Source of the DNA: Rheinheimera texasensis DSM 17496
GTDB taxonomy: Bacteria > Pseudomonadota > Gammaproteobacteria > Enterobacterales > Alteromonadaceae
Assembly (NCBI RefSeq): GCF_000711985.1
Contig: NZ_JONU01000007.1
Coordinates: 496,001-560,000 of the forward strand
Reading direction: 5' to 3'
DNA: 64,000 nt
Part shown: positions 45,801 through 54,351 of the stretch, one piece after another
How positions within the stretch are numbered: the first letter of the stretch is position 1
Layout: the number at the start of each line of letters is the position of its first letter
Position numbers and translations under genes: made by a program
The notes under the pieces: generated by a model
The model's database searches: none
What the model was told of the DNA's origin: nothing
Seen by the model: only the letters and a program-made list of their open reading frames with translations

Positions 45801-45926
45801 CGGTGTAGTCAGTTTGCTGGTATCAATTTGTACTTCATTGCCTGCTGCTTGCACGACAGAGGCGTGGCACACTGCCGCAACCGCCAGCGCTAACACGCTT
45901 AAACGTGAACATTGTAAATATTTCAT
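42828..45926 (-). CDS. Exported subtilisin-family (S8) serine protease with PA domain
   Basis: 1032 residues from the ATG at 45926 (MKYLQCSRLSVLALAVAAV), chosen for its signal peptide and CCGGAG upstream. An inhibitor-I9-type propeptide (about 35-150; YSYTHTFNGFSARMTAEQAARL) precedes the catalytic domain. The triad is D187 (IVGIVDTGIS), H257 (DSHGSHTAS) and S588 (SGTSMSSPHIAG). A protease-associated domain is inserted near 390-490 (GCTALTNADDVAGKVVLIQRGTCGF). A fibronectin-III-like part and a C-terminal beta-domain follow, as in cucumisin-type subtilases. It probably degrades extracellular protein. The upstream region has a cluster of TGTCA pentamers. Confidence 0.93.
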   Translation of the reverse strand: MKYLQCSRLSVLALAVAAVCHASVVQAAGNEVQIDTSKLTTPAESQQIATYIVQLVGKSGVEKASDLGQLTPNNAQVGKALNLYDATNPQIVAYNAALKQLQEKLASQYSNTGLIYSYTHTFNGFSARMTAEQAARLRMHPEVVGVWEDKPEQVTTSRTPALLGLTGPDGQHTLGIKGEDIIVGIVDTGISPTNPSFADDGSYAPLARFKGTCDKGEDADFACNNKLIGARYFKESFQSVYAIQPGEFISPRDADSHGSHTASTAAGNANVAATIAGQSYGNITGVAPRARVAVYKACWNSDYVSPTGAQERGCFYGDTMAAIDAAVADGVDVINYSIGGSRTDLTTISVAAKLRATQAGVLVSVSAGNDGANNTIETVGTPAPWVVSVAASGFSVNSIGVNSGLPVTKQTAIEGSVTKPLSVTGAVTGNVVVAQPALGCTALTNADDVAGKVVLIQRGTCGFADKVLNAQNAGAKAILAYNNAAGNPIAMGGSVVGGPTIPGVMVSLADGTNIVNAINGGAVVNVTMDPNFVNNAMADFSSKGPNKATYDILKPDITAPGVNVLAAGTPTTFTKPKGNDFTFMSGTSMSSPHIAGMAALLIEQHPDWTPAMVKSALMTTSHQNVTKASSSVLADPFDFGAGHAAPVKAMDPGLVYDASAFDYYAFLCGIGNSAFVKSASGYNCADYVAAGYPTDASQLNYPSIAVSQLKAAKTIVRVVTNVGGSNANYRPVIEAPAGVTVEFKTLNSAGQLAAASSLDVPAGGKAVYALTLTPTSSAVLNKWAFGSLTLTDGVHNVRSPLVVKPMEPDAIIAPASLTTQVPAASGRLSFTADMAYTGATSAKLFGLTQATGSSRTIVQDADKTFTFNEGSLGTHILTVPAGTQVARFSLRNGLTNLPAPDLDLYVYRCIGWSCSAVATSQNAEANEDVVLRAPAAANNSANGDVYIVWVHPRDLKGAANVNYTLAYWIVDKANTATSTITASTRAVKGRPNVITVSTKKLVPGALPYMGVVTLQDATGKPRTSTLLEVFAK

Positions 45927-45979
45927 TTTATTCTCCGGATTTCCTGTTCCAACTGCGTGCCATACCTGATTTTCTTGAG

Positions 45980-46058
45980 CTGTCATTATGTTGTCATCCG
46001 TCTGCTGTAGGCTGTCATCGTAATTTTTGACAGTGATTGTCAATTTTTCTGACAGTCA
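45980..46058. promoter_or_regulatory. Cluster of TGTCA/TGACA pentamers upstream of the subtilase
   Basis: Six TGTCA or TGACA pentamers lie within 79 bases, 54-132 bases upstream of the start. They include an 18-base stretch resembling a Pho box (CTGTCATTATGTTGTCAT at 45980-45997, 11-base period) in the orientation opposite to the gene, and a perfect 17-base dyad TTGACAGTGATTGTCAA at 46027-46043. A related TTGACAGTTAATGTCTT occurs at 46169-46185. This looks like a regulator-binding array. Confidence 0.4.
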
Positions 46059-46195
46059 TTTTTTATGCAAAACATCACACATAATTACATTTGTAGAATA
46101 GGCGTAGCTTTAGCGCACTTTTGTTAACAATTGGCTTTCAGGTTAATTTTTATTTTTTGTAAATAATTTTGACAGTTAATGTCTTGTCCGTTTGT

Positions 46196-46741
46196 TTAGG
46201 CAGCCTGACGGCGGCGCAACATCAAACCAGCAAAACCCATCAGTAACAAAGCTGCTGATGCAGGAGCATTCACGGCCTGCGAGCCTGCAGACACCACATC
46301 TTCACCTGTAAAAATTACTGATGCCGGGTCATTGTAAGATTTGGTCGCGTCAGTCAGGTCGTAAAACGCTACATCTAATGCACCATCATGAAAACCGAAG
46401 AAATTGAATTGATTGCCAAGGTCGCTGACATCAAAAGTCAGGAAAGTGAAACCACCGTAAAGATTGTTGATATCAAACTCGGCTTCAAACAGTGGAGCCG
46501 GAGTTGCTACGTCGGTACCAAATAACTTGAAGCTTTTCCAGCCGTAAGCCTTGTAAATATTGTCGTTCCATTGCACAGCTTCAGTTGGGTCAACAATCAG
46601 CTGACCAAATAACACCAGGCTGTTATCGGCATTCTTGCCCCAAAAATCCTGTTTAATCACCAGACCAGCGTGAGCAGGGGTTAAAGCTGACACAGCAGTC
46701 AGCGCAAGCCCAAACACGGTCACCAACATTTTCTTAAACAT
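46196..46741 (-). CDS. Exported protein with PEP-CTERM-like sorting tail
   Basis: 181 residues from the ATG at 46741, with AGAGGT upstream. A signal peptide (MFKKMLVTVFGLALTAVSALTPAHA) and a C-terminal tail of the PEP-CTERM layout are visible: a short VNAPAS motif, a hydrophobic stretch (ALLLMGFAGLML) and RRRQAA. The canonical VPEP is replaced by VNAPA, a variant found in related marine and freshwater gammaproteobacteria. The middle has no recognised domain. Such proteins are thought to be sorted by exosortase and released to the surface or polysaccharide matrix. It is upstream of the subtilase on the same strand, with 269 bases between. Confidence 0.78.
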   Translation of the reverse strand: MFKKMLVTVFGLALTAVSALTPAHAGLVIKQDFWGKNADNSLVLFGQLIVDPTEAVQWNDNIYKAYGWKSFKLFGTDVATPAPLFEAEFDINNLYGGFTFLTFDVSDLGNQFNFFGFHDGALDVAFYDLTDATKSYNDPASVIFTGEDVVSAGSQAVNAPASAALLLMGFAGLMLRRRQAA

Positions 46742-46984
46742 ATTTACCTCTGAATTTAAGGAAGGGTTATTGTTGTTATCGAAGTCGCAAGCGACTGGCG
46801 ACAATAAAGCACATTCAATGCCACAAGTTAACCTTTCATTTGCAACTTGTCGCATTGACTATTTTTTGGTCACACTCTGCGACGTTTTTGCGGCAAAAAT
46901 CGATTCCGTTTGAAAATGCAGCTGGTGAGCGACGTAGATTCTGGTTTAAAATATGCCCCCATTTTTGCCAAGGTATAAATAAAC

Positions 46985-48301
46985 ATGTCGCAACCCAAAG
47001 TAGGTTTTGTCAGTCTGGGCTGTCCCAAGAACCTGGTGGATTCTGAGCGCATCCTGACGCAGCTCAAAATCGAAGGCTACAACATAGTCCCGAGCTACGA
47101 CGACGCCGAACTGGTGATTGTCAATACCTGTGGTTTTATCGACAGTGCCGTGCAGGAATCGCTGGATACTATCGGTGAAGCACTGGCAGAAAATGGCAAA
47201 GTCATTGTGACGGGCTGCCTCGGCGCCCGTGAAGATGAAATTCGTGAAGTACACCCAAATGTTCTCGGCATCACTGGCCCGCATGCTTACGAAAACGTGC
47301 TTGAGCAAGTGCACCAGTTCGTGCCAAAGCCTAAATACGACCCGTTTTTGCAGCTGGTGCCGGATACCGGCGTCAAGCTGACGCCAAAGCATTACGCTTA
47401 TTTGAAAATCTCTGAAGGCTGTAACCACCGCTGTACCTTCTGCATCATTCCGTCCATGCGTGGCGATTTGGTCAGTCGTCCAATCGGCGAAGTGCTGGAT
47501 GAAGCACAGCGTCTGAAAAATGCCGGCGTCAAAGAATTGCTGGTGATTTCGCAGGACACCAGCGCTTATGGCGTCGATGTCAAACATCGCACCGGTTTCT
47601 GGAATGGTGCGCCAGTGAAAACTTCGATGCAGTCGCTGTGTGAAGCATTATCCGACATGGGTATTTGGGTTCGTCTGCATTATGTTTACCCTTACCCACA
47701 TGTCGACGATGTGATCCCACTGATGGCAGCAGGTAAGTTGTTACCTTATCTGGATATTCCATTCCAGCACGCCAGCCCGCGTATTCTGAAGCTGATGAAA
47801 CGTCCGGGACAGGCCGAGCGTACTTTAGAGCGCATCAAAAAATGGCGCGAGATTTGCCCTGAGCTGACTATCCGCTCCACTTTTATTGTCGGCTTCCCGG
47901 GGGAAACTGAAGCAGAATTCCAGGAACTGCTGAACTTCCTCGAAGAAGCACAGCTTGACCGTGTTGGCTGCTTTAAATACAGCCCGGTAGAAGGCGCAAA
48001 AGCCAACGAATTGCCAGATCCGGTGCCGGAAGAAGTTAAAGAAGACCGCTACCACCGCTTTATGGCGACCCAGCAAAAGATCAGCGCTGCGCGCTTACAG
48101 GCAAAAATTGGCCGCACTATCGACGTATTGATTGACGAGGTCGATGACGAAGGTGCCATCGGCCGCAGTTTTGCTGATGCACCGGAAATTGACGGCGCTG
48201 TCTACTTAAATGGTGAAACCAGCTTAAAGCCAGGTGATGTGGTGAAAGCTGTGGTAGAAGAAGCCGACGAATACGACTTGTGGGCCAGCCTCGTGCAGTA
48301 G
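46985..48301 (+). CDS. rimO: Ribosomal protein uS12 methylthiotransferase RimO
   Basis: 438 residues. N-terminal [4Fe-4S] cysteines occur in [15 protein letters not shown] and TGCLGARED. The radical-SAM CxxxCxxC motif is in [17 protein letters not shown], and a C-terminal TRAM domain follows. The enzyme methylthiolates Asp-89 of ribosomal protein S12. The length and motif order match RimO rather than MiaB. It is monocistronic, with a terminator at 48330-48356. Confidence 0.97.
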   Translation: MSQPKVGFVSLGCPKNLVDSERILTQLKIEGYNIVPSYDDAELVIVNTCGFIDSAVQESLDTIGEALAENGKVIVTGCLGAREDEIREVHPNVLGITGPHAYENVLEQVHQFVPKPKYDPFLQLVPDTGVKLTPKHYAYLKISEGCNHRCTFCIIPSMRGDLVSRPIGEVLDEAQRLKNAGVKELLVISQDTSAYGVDVKHRTGFWNGAPVKTSMQSLCEALSDMGIWVRLHYVYPYPHVDDVIPLMAAGKLLPYLDIPFQHASPRILKLMKRPGQAERTLERIKKWREICPELTIRSTFIVGFPGETEAEFQELLNFLEEAQLDRVGCFKYSPVEGAKANELPDPVPEEVKEDRYHRFMATQQKISAARLQAKIGRTIDVLIDEVDDEGAIGRSFADAPEIDGAVYLNGETSLKPGDVVKAVVEEADEYDLWASLVQ

Positions 48302-48329
48302 CTCCGGTGTGTATTTTTTAGCACCCAAC

Positions 48330-48356
48330 AAAAAACCGCCGGAAGGCGGTTTTTTT
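48330..48356 (+). terminator. Rho-independent terminator after rimO
   Basis: AAAAAACCGCC and GGCGGTTTTTT pair around GGAA and end in a T-run. Confidence 0.93.
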
Positions 48357-48396
48357 GTGATGCCACGGCGCAGCATCCTAAACAGTGTGAAAGTTT

Positions 48397-48585
48397 TTAA
48401 CGACGTGCACGAAATGGTTGCTCAGCCCAGGGCTGTTGTTCTAACGCTTCTAACAATTCATTGATTTCATCGGCGTCCAGTGCCACTTTGCGAAAATGCG
48501 AAATTAACGCGTCCCGGTTGTAGCCTTGCGCCTGATAACGTTGCGCAGTTTCCAGATGGATTTTTTTGACGAACTCTGAGGTCAT
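48397..48585 (-). CDS. Small conserved-looking protein of unknown function
   Basis: 62 residues from the ATG at 48585 (CAGGAG 9 bases upstream). The sequence is helical and charged, starting MTSEFVKKIHLETAQRYQAQGY and ending in a basic RARR. No family is recognised. It is monocistronic between rimO (convergent) and the Nudix gene. The good ribosome site and amphipathic helices support a real gene. Confidence 0.62.
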   Translation of the reverse strand: MTSEFVKKIHLETAQRYQAQGYNRDALISHFRKVALDADEINELLEALEQQPWAEQPFRARR

Positions 48586-48692
48586 AGGTCCGGCTCCTGT
48601 TGGCTGTAGGGATATCAAATCCTGCCTAAGCCTTGTTCATTTTTCAAGCATAAATCTGCAGAAGTTGCTAAGCCGCTGGATCTTAACAGGAT

Positions 48693-49457
48693 CTATTTTT
48701 TGCTGGCCTGAAACAGCTCAAAACCCAAAGGCCCCGCCTGATATTCTGGCAATTCTCGTGCTTGCCACAGTGCACCGTTCAAAGCTGCTTGTATCAGCAG
48801 TTTGTTATAAGGATGCGCTTTGGGATCCAGTAAAAACTGCTGCGGATCAAACCAGGCTGCTGCGGCGATTTCTGTATAGTCAGGTACGACGTCGGTTTGC
48901 TCACTTAAAAGCTTCGCCACTATATACAGATTAGAAGCGCCAAACTGGCCCTGATGATGATGGCGCATCGCGAACCAGCCCTGGAATATTGCAGTCACCC
49001 CTGTCTCTTCCAACACTTCCCGTTCCAGCGCTGCGACAAAATGCTCTTTGGTTTCGACCATGCCGCCAGGCAATTTAAAATAACCAGGCTTTTTCCCCGG
49101 CAGCGGAATTTCCTGCACCAGTAAAATCTGCCCTAGTGGATTAAACACCGCAGCGCCCACCCCAATGCTATGCGTCGCCGCCAGCGGTAAATAAGCGTCA
49201 GCTTGTAACCGTTTCACCAGTGTCAGCGTGCTGTCCTGCACATGGTGATAGTGAAATCCAGCCAACAGCGCCGGGGCGATAAAGGCAGTTTCGTACTCAT
49301 TTAACGTCAGCCAGCACAACTTAAACTGCTTAAGCGCCGGCAGCTCTGTTTGCAACCAATGGCTGAACAGTTGCACGCTGACGCCGGCCTGATGTAACCG
49401 GCCGGCATTTAACACAACGGCACCATAAGGATTTTCTGCCAGCAGCTCGGTTATCAC
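48693..49457 (-). CDS. Nudix hydrolase with N-terminal pre-Nudix domain
   Basis: 254 residues from a GTG at 49457 whose bases overlap the upstream permease stop as GTGA; AGAAGG lies about 10 bases before it. An in-frame ATG at 49496 would extend it 13 residues into the permease gene. The Nudix box is complete: GGMVETKEHFVAALEREVLEETG. The N-terminal part (AVVLNAGRLHQAGVSVQLF, KLCWLTLNEYE) resembles the pre-Nudix domain of NUDT6-like proteins. It hydrolyses a nucleoside-diphosphate-linked substrate that is not identified. It is coupled to the ABC transporter operon, though a shared function is not obvious. Confidence 0.84.
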   Translation of the reverse strand: MITELLAENPYGAVVLNAGRLHQAGVSVQLFSHWLQTELPALKQFKLCWLTLNEYETAFIAPALLAGFHYHHVQDSTLTLVKRLQADAYLPLAATHSIGVGAAVFNPLGQILLVQEIPLPGKKPGYFKLPGGMVETKEHFVAALEREVLEETGVTAIFQGWFAMRHHHQGQFGASNLYIVAKLLSEQTDVVPDYTEIAAAAWFDPQQFLLDPKAHPYNKLLIQAALNGALWQARELPEYQAGPLGFELFQASKK

Positions 49458-50656
49458 CGGAACAATACCTTCTCGCGCTGGAACCAGTGCACACAAACCG
49501 CTATCAGCACACCGGCCAGCACCACAGTAGACGCAATCACCAGACTCAGAATGCCCATATCAATAGTGCCTTTCACCAGCTCTTTAATACAAAGTGAAAT
49601 ATTGGTCATTGGGATCAGCGCGGTTTTCCAGGTCAGCTCCACGCCGGGCAATAGCGCCAGTGCCAGTGGCACAAACACCAGAATACTCATAGGTCCGATA
49701 TAATTCTGTGCTTCCTTAAAACTGCGGGCGTAAATCGACAGCGACAACAACACGCTGGCGAAAATCATCGTCAGCGGAATCAGCATCGCCAATATCAGCA
49801 GTAAATCGGTTAAACCCAACGCAGCCATCGCTTTAGCAATCACATCAACGCCAGCCAAAGACCCTATCAGATAACCCCAGCCGCCAAAACTCAATACGGT
49901 AATAAGCGCCGTGGCAAGGCCAGTAGTCAGCACTGTCATAAACTTCCCGAGCACTAAGTTGGTCCGGCTGATCGGACAAATTAACAAGGTCTCTAAAGTG
50001 CCACGTTCTTTTTCGCCGGCACCGATATCAATAGCCGGGTAAGAACAGCCCATAAAACAAAGCGGCACCAGCAAATAAGCTATCCAGCCGCCGAGTTTTT
50101 CGCCGAGATCCTCGCGATTTTCCGCACTGGAGATTTTGTTGATTTTGACCGGTTCCAGCACAGCATCAACCTGATCACCGGTGATACCCACCGCTTCCAG
50201 TCGCGCCAGTTGTAACTGCCGGCTGTAGTCTTTCACCAAATCTTTCAGATAATTGCCCACTAAATCCAGCACTGGCGCAGTGTTGTAAATCACAGTCCAC
50301 TGGCTTTGTGCCAACGTCGGCGAACTGGCGTCAAAATCAGCCGGGATCACCACTGCAAGGTCAAACTTGCCATCGCGCACGGCCTGGCGCAGCGCTTCAG
50401 GCTCGGTCAGCTCAGTGCTCACCTGTTTAAAATTTTTGTGGTAAAACAGTTTTTCGGCAAAGGCCGGCGCACGTTCAGCATGAATAATCACGTAACGATG
50501 CTCTTCCGCTTGTTTACTTGCCGTGACATTGGCGGCAACCAGCGCAATCAGACCAAAAATCACCGGAAAAATGAGGATCGGCAACAAAATCACAAACATC
50601 AGCGTTTTGCGGTCGCGGCTCAGTTCCAGCAGCTCTTTTATATAGACTTGCCACAT
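49454..50656 (-). CDS. ABC-2-type exporter permease (NatB-like)
   Basis: 400 residues. One N-terminal membrane segment (about 20-42), a large extracytoplasmic domain (about 45-185) and about five C-terminal segments from 190 to 395. GAGEKERGTLETLLICPISRTNLVLGK is the ABC-2/NatB permease signature. It works with the ATPase encoded upstream, with which it overlaps by 19 bases. NatAB pairs export sodium, but this family also exports drugs and lipids, so the substrate is uncertain. Confidence 0.87.
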   Translation of the reverse strand: MWQVYIKELLELSRDRKTLMFVILLPILIFPVIFGLIALVAANVTASKQAEEHRYVIIHAERAPAFAEKLFYHKNFKQVSTELTEPEALRQAVRDGKFDLAVVIPADFDASSPTLAQSQWTVIYNTAPVLDLVGNYLKDLVKDYSRQLQLARLEAVGITGDQVDAVLEPVKINKISSAENREDLGEKLGGWIAYLLVPLCFMGCSYPAIDIGAGEKERGTLETLLICPISRTNLVLGKFMTVLTTGLATALITVLSFGGWGYLIGSLAGVDVIAKAMAALGLTDLLLILAMLIPLTMIFASVLLSLSIYARSFKEAQNYIGPMSILVFVPLALALLPGVELTWKTALIPMTNISLCIKELVKGTIDMGILSLVIASTVVLAGVLIAVCVHWFQREKVLFR

Positions 50657-51441
50657 GACTTTGCCTCCCCTTTAATCACCGTCATAAATGCTTCGCGTAA
50701 GTCGCCATTGCTGCTCAGATTTGAAAAAGCACTCAGGCTGTCATCAAAAGCGCTGATGCCCTGATTGATCACCACCACCCTGTCGCACAGGCTGCTCACT
50801 TCATCAAGGTGATGGGTGGAAAAAATCACCGGCGTGCCGGCGGCTTTTAAGCCGCGGATAAAATCCAATACTGTTTGCGTGGTCATAATATCAAGGCCGG
50901 TGGTCGGTTCGTCCAGCACCACCAACTCCGGGGAATGCACCACCGCGCGGGCAATGGCAGTTTTTTGTTTCATGCCGGATGACATCAGCTCGGCTCTGCG
51001 GCTGGCAAAACTGTGCATATCTAACATAGTAAACAGCTCATCAATACGCTGGCGTAAGGCCAGTTCGCTCATGCCATGTAAACGGGCGAAATATGCAACA
51101 TTCTCAAAAGCGGTTAAGCGACCATATAAGCCTGTACTGCTGGATAAAAAACCGATTTTGCGCCGGGCCAGCACCGGGTCTTTTAATACGTCTTCATTAC
51201 CGAGCAAAATCGAGCCAGCATCCGGTTTTAATGCGGTGGATAACATCCGCAGCGTGGTGGTTTTACCGGCCCCGTTAGGGCCCAGCAAACCCAGCACTTC
51301 GCCGCGGGCACAGCTGAAGCTGACATCGCGGACTGAACAAAAACTGCGTCCGGTGTAACGGACATCCTGTAATTCGGCTTCGCTGAGCTTTTGGCCTTTT
51401 TCCAGCGCAAAAGCTTTCGCCAGTTGGCGGATCTCAATCAT
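50638..51441 (-). CDS. ABC transporter ATP-binding protein (NatA-like)
   Basis: 267 residues. Walker A GLLGPNGAGKTTTLRML, an ABC signature reading AELMSSGMKQKTAIARAVVHSPELVVLDEPTTGLD (signature, Walker B and D-loop), and the switch His in STHHLDEV. The signature SSGMKQK in place of LSGGQ is common for NatA-type ATPases. It is the first gene of the operon with the permease and Nudix genes; energises export. Confidence 0.92.
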   Translation of the reverse strand: MIEIRQLAKAFALEKGQKLSEAELQDVRYTGRSFCSVRDVSFSCARGEVLGLLGPNGAGKTTTLRMLSTALKPDAGSILLGNEDVLKDPVLARRKIGFLSSSTGLYGRLTAFENVAYFARLHGMSELALRQRIDELFTMLDMHSFASRRAELMSSGMKQKTAIARAVVHSPELVVLDEPTTGLDIMTTQTVLDFIRGLKAAGTPVIFSTHHLDEVSSLCDRVVVINQGISAFDDSLSAFSNLSSNGDLREAFMTVIKGEAKSCGKSI

Positions 51442-51470
51442 CGGTTGAACTTCCTTGAACTTGCATGAAA

Positions 51471-52307
51471 TCAGGGCTGCGTCGTGACTCGTTTTGGCCG
51501 GAAATAATTCTGGTCCTGATAAAACTGTTCCGTTTGCGCCTGATGAGACCAGTCGGGAATACCCAACAGAGGTAACGGGCTCATCTGGTTTCGAAATTCA
51601 GTTAACGAGAAAACTGCAATTTGTTTACTTAACTCAGTATCAACGAAATCAACTTGTTGATGCAATGGCCAATTTTCAAAAGCAGCCGGCACCGGAATTG
51701 GCCAGAGCTTGCCGGTAAGGCCAATAAAAGGCCGCGTCAGCATTTCAAAATTGGCATGGCCAAATACCCAGGGCCAGACCCCCAGCCCCCAATGCAATCG
51801 TTGATTCAGAAAGACTTCCGTCCACTGATGCTGGCGCAGCAGAGCCGGAACCTGTTCCAATTCAGCGCGATGTAATAGCAGCAGACCGCATTCATCGAAC
51901 AAAGTCAGCTGATGGCGCAGCGCCGATCTATTTTTACTGCCGTGTTGCCGAATTTCTTCCAGATGGCGGCGATTGAGCGCCGTTTTACTTTGTGGAAACA
52001 ACATCCAAACCAGTGCGCCAAACAAGTCATGCCAATTCTGACTGCGCGTCGGCACCGCCGACGTTTCGGCGATAAAAACCTCGTAATAACGCGGGTCGCT
52101 CTCCAGCACCGCCGCATCAACAAACCTGACCGCATGGGCCGGCCGCAGGTGACGACTCCAGGCCGTCAAAGTGTCCACCGAAGGGAAATCGCTTTGCTGA
52201 GCTAAAGGCAACAAAGTGGAAATCAAGCGATAGGCCGGATGATTGCACAGAATTTGCGCATCCCAGTGCGCTGGTGGCACAAAACGTTGATTTTTAGCAG
52301 TTATCAT
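51471..52307 (-). CDS. DUF3025 family protein
   Basis: 278 residues, cytoplasmic (no signal peptide). Family hallmarks are RYYEVFIAETSAVPTRSQNWHDLFGALVWMLFPQSK and ALNRRHLEE. Function is unknown. The ATG at 52307 has no strong ribosome site. It lies upstream of the ABC transporter operon on the same strand (29 bases) and is divergent from asnB. Confidence 0.82.
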   Translation of the reverse strand: MITAKNQRFVPPAHWDAQILCNHPAYRLISTLLPLAQQSDFPSVDTLTAWSRHLRPAHAVRFVDAAVLESDPRYYEVFIAETSAVPTRSQNWHDLFGALVWMLFPQSKTALNRRHLEEIRQHGSKNRSALRHQLTLFDECGLLLLHRAELEQVPALLRQHQWTEVFLNQRLHWGLGVWPWVFGHANFEMLTRPFIGLTGKLWPIPVPAAFENWPLHQQVDFVDTELSKQIAVFSLTEFRNQMSPLPLLGIPDWSHQAQTEQFYQDQNYFRPKRVTTQP

Positions 52308-52406
52308 CGGTTTGACCGCACTATTGAAAGGCTCCAGGCCCGGTTACTTTGCAAAAACCGGCAAAAAGCGCTTGCAATTTCCGCCCAGAGTGGCACAGTC
52401 AAACAG

Positions 52407-52422
52407 GTACGTCTAAACGTAC
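52407..52422. promoter_or_regulatory. Palindrome GTACGT-CTAA-ACGTAC upstream of asnB
   Basis: A perfect 6-base dyad with a 4-base spacer, in the gap between DUF3025 and asnB, about 54 bases before the asnB start. A 10-mer (ATGTACGTTT) on its minus strand also occurs in the fatty-acid regulator promoter at 42700. It is a candidate operator. Confidence 0.4.
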
Positions 52423-52475
52423 ATACTGCCAAATGAAATGATTTTTTTCGGATTAACCAATACGGAGTTTTTACC

Positions 52476-54140
52476 ATGTGTTCGATATTTGGGGTGCTTG
52501 ACATCAAGACTGATGTTAAAGCGTTGCGTCAGCAGGCGCTACAGTTATCTAAGTTATTACGCCACCGCGGTCCTGACTGGTCTGGGGTATGGAATGATAA
52601 TAATGCCATCCTCGTCCATGAACGTCTGGCGATTGTAGATACTGAAAACGGTGCGCAGCCGCTGATTAACCCGAATCGAAATCACATTCTGGCAGTGAAT
52701 GGTGAGATTTATAATCACAAGAATTTAGAGAAGAATTTAACGGTCGACTATCAGTTCCAGACCAAATCAGACTGTGAAGTCATTCTGCCGTTGTACCTTG
52801 AACACGGCGCCGAATTTGTTGACCAGCTGCAAGGCATGTTTGCGTTTATTCTGTATGACGCTGAGCAACAACGTTACCTGATTGCGCGCGATCATATCGG
52901 TATCATTCCGCTGTATTACGGCTATGACGAACACGGTCAGCTCTATGTGGCGTCTGAGTTAAAAGCGCTGGTGCCGGTTTGTAAACAAATGCAGGAATTC
53001 CCGCCAGGACATTATTTCGACTCTAAAGTCGGCAAACTGATGAAATATTATCAGCGCAGCTGGATGAGTTATGACGCGGTCAAAGACAATCCAGCCGATT
53101 TAGGTGAATTAAAAGCTGCGCTGGAACAGTCTGTAAAAAGCCACCTGATGTCGGACGTACCTTATGGCGTGTTGTTGTCCGGTGGCCTGGATTCGAGTCT
53201 GATTTCGGCCATTACCCAGCAATTTGCCCGCAACCGGGTAGAAGATGACGGCGCATCAGAAGCCTGGTGGCCGCGGTTGCACTCCTTTGCTGTGGGTTTA
53301 CAGGGTTCGCCGGATTTAAAAGCCGCCCGCACTGTGGCGGATGCCATTGGCACTGTGCACCACGAAGTGCATTTTACCGTGCAGGAAGGTATCGATGCGC
53401 TGCGTGATGTGGTGTATTTCCTCGAGACCTATGATGTCACCACCATCCGTGCTTCGACCCCGATGTATTTAATGGCGCGTAAGATCAAAGCTATGGGCAT
53501 CAAGATGGTACTGTCCGGCGAAGGTTCGGATGAAATCTTCGGCGGTTACCTGTATTTCCACAAAGCGCCAAACGCTCAGGAGTTCCACGAGGAAACGTTG
53601 CGGAAACTGGACCGGTTACACATGTTTGACTGTAACCGCGCCAATAAAGCGATGTCGGCCTGGGGGATTGAAGCGCGCGTGCCATTCCTCGACAAACATT
53701 TCATGGACGTGGCAATGCGCTTAAACCCACAAGCCAAGATGTGCGGTGGCGGCAAAATGGAAAAACACATTTTGCGTGAAGCCTTTGATGGTCTGTTGCC
53801 AAAAGAAATTCTGTGGCGGCAAAAAGAGCAGTTCTCTGATGGTGTGGGCTACAGCTGGATTGACAGCTTAAAAGCCTTCGCTGAGAAGGAAGTGTCTGAT
53901 CAGCAGATGGCGACCGCCAGCTTCCGCTTCCCGGTCAATACACCTGACACTAAAGAAGGTTATTTGTACCGGACTATCTTTGAAGAGCACTTCCCGCACC
54001 CGGCAGCTATTGCCTGCGTGCCAGGTGGTAAATCTGTCGCCTGCTCCACGCCGGAAGCGCTGGCCTGGGATGCAAAAATGGCCCAGCTGACCGACCCGTC
54101 TGGTCGTGCAGTCAGAGACGTGCACGAACAAGGTTATTGA
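52476..54140 (+). CDS. asnB: Asparagine synthase B (glutamine-hydrolysing)
   Basis: 554 residues. Cys2 (MCSIFGV) is the N-terminal glutaminase nucleophile exposed after Met removal, with RHRGPDWSG and NGEIYNH in the same domain. The synthetase domain has the ATP pyrophosphatase motif LLSGGLDSSLI and GEGSDEIFGGYLYFHKAP. It makes asparagine from aspartate, glutamine and ATP. The length and motifs match Escherichia coli AsnB. GGAG lies 8 bases upstream of the ATG. A terminator follows. Confidence 0.96.
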   Translation: MCSIFGVLDIKTDVKALRQQALQLSKLLRHRGPDWSGVWNDNNAILVHERLAIVDTENGAQPLINPNRNHILAVNGEIYNHKNLEKNLTVDYQFQTKSDCEVILPLYLEHGAEFVDQLQGMFAFILYDAEQQRYLIARDHIGIIPLYYGYDEHGQLYVASELKALVPVCKQMQEFPPGHYFDSKVGKLMKYYQRSWMSYDAVKDNPADLGELKAALEQSVKSHLMSDVPYGVLLSGGLDSSLISAITQQFARNRVEDDGASEAWWPRLHSFAVGLQGSPDLKAARTVADAIGTVHHEVHFTVQEGIDALRDVVYFLETYDVTTIRASTPMYLMARKIKAMGIKMVLSGEGSDEIFGGYLYFHKAPNAQEFHEETLRKLDRLHMFDCNRANKAMSAWGIEARVPFLDKHFMDVAMRLNPQAKMCGGGKMEKHILREAFDGLLPKEILWRQKEQFSDGVGYSWIDSLKAFAEKEVSDQQMATASFRFPVNTPDTKEGYLYRTIFEEHFPHPAAIACVPGGKSVACSTPEALAWDAKMAQLTDPSGRAVRDVHEQGY

Positions 54141-54171
54141 TAACGCTCTGCATTGAAGCTTCGTTTACAGG

Positions 54172-54201
54172 ACCCCGGCCCCGTGCCGGGGTTTGTTTTT
54201 T
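54172..54201 (+). terminator. Rho-independent terminator after asnB
   Basis: ACCCCGGC and GCCGGGGT pair around CCCGT and are followed by TTTGTTTTTT. Confidence 0.92.
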
Positions 54202-54351
54202 CAGCTGATGGGCTATTTCCTGCAACTTTCGTCGCAGCCATCAGGATCTTCAGCCTCTGCAGTATGCCGTCCGCCGAATTTCTGCTAGATTAGCGACTTT
54301 GTTGTCAGAACCGTCTGCGGTATTTCACTCCGTCGCACTGTTGAGAGCACC

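Noticed and set aside
45980-45997. A functional Pho box driving the subtilase
   Set aside because: The match is good but oriented opposite to the gene, and no Pho genes are nearby; kept only as part of the pentamer cluster.
46946-47587. Long open frame antisense to rimO
   Set aside because: It is fully opposite a well-conserved gene and has no recognisable domain or ribosome site.
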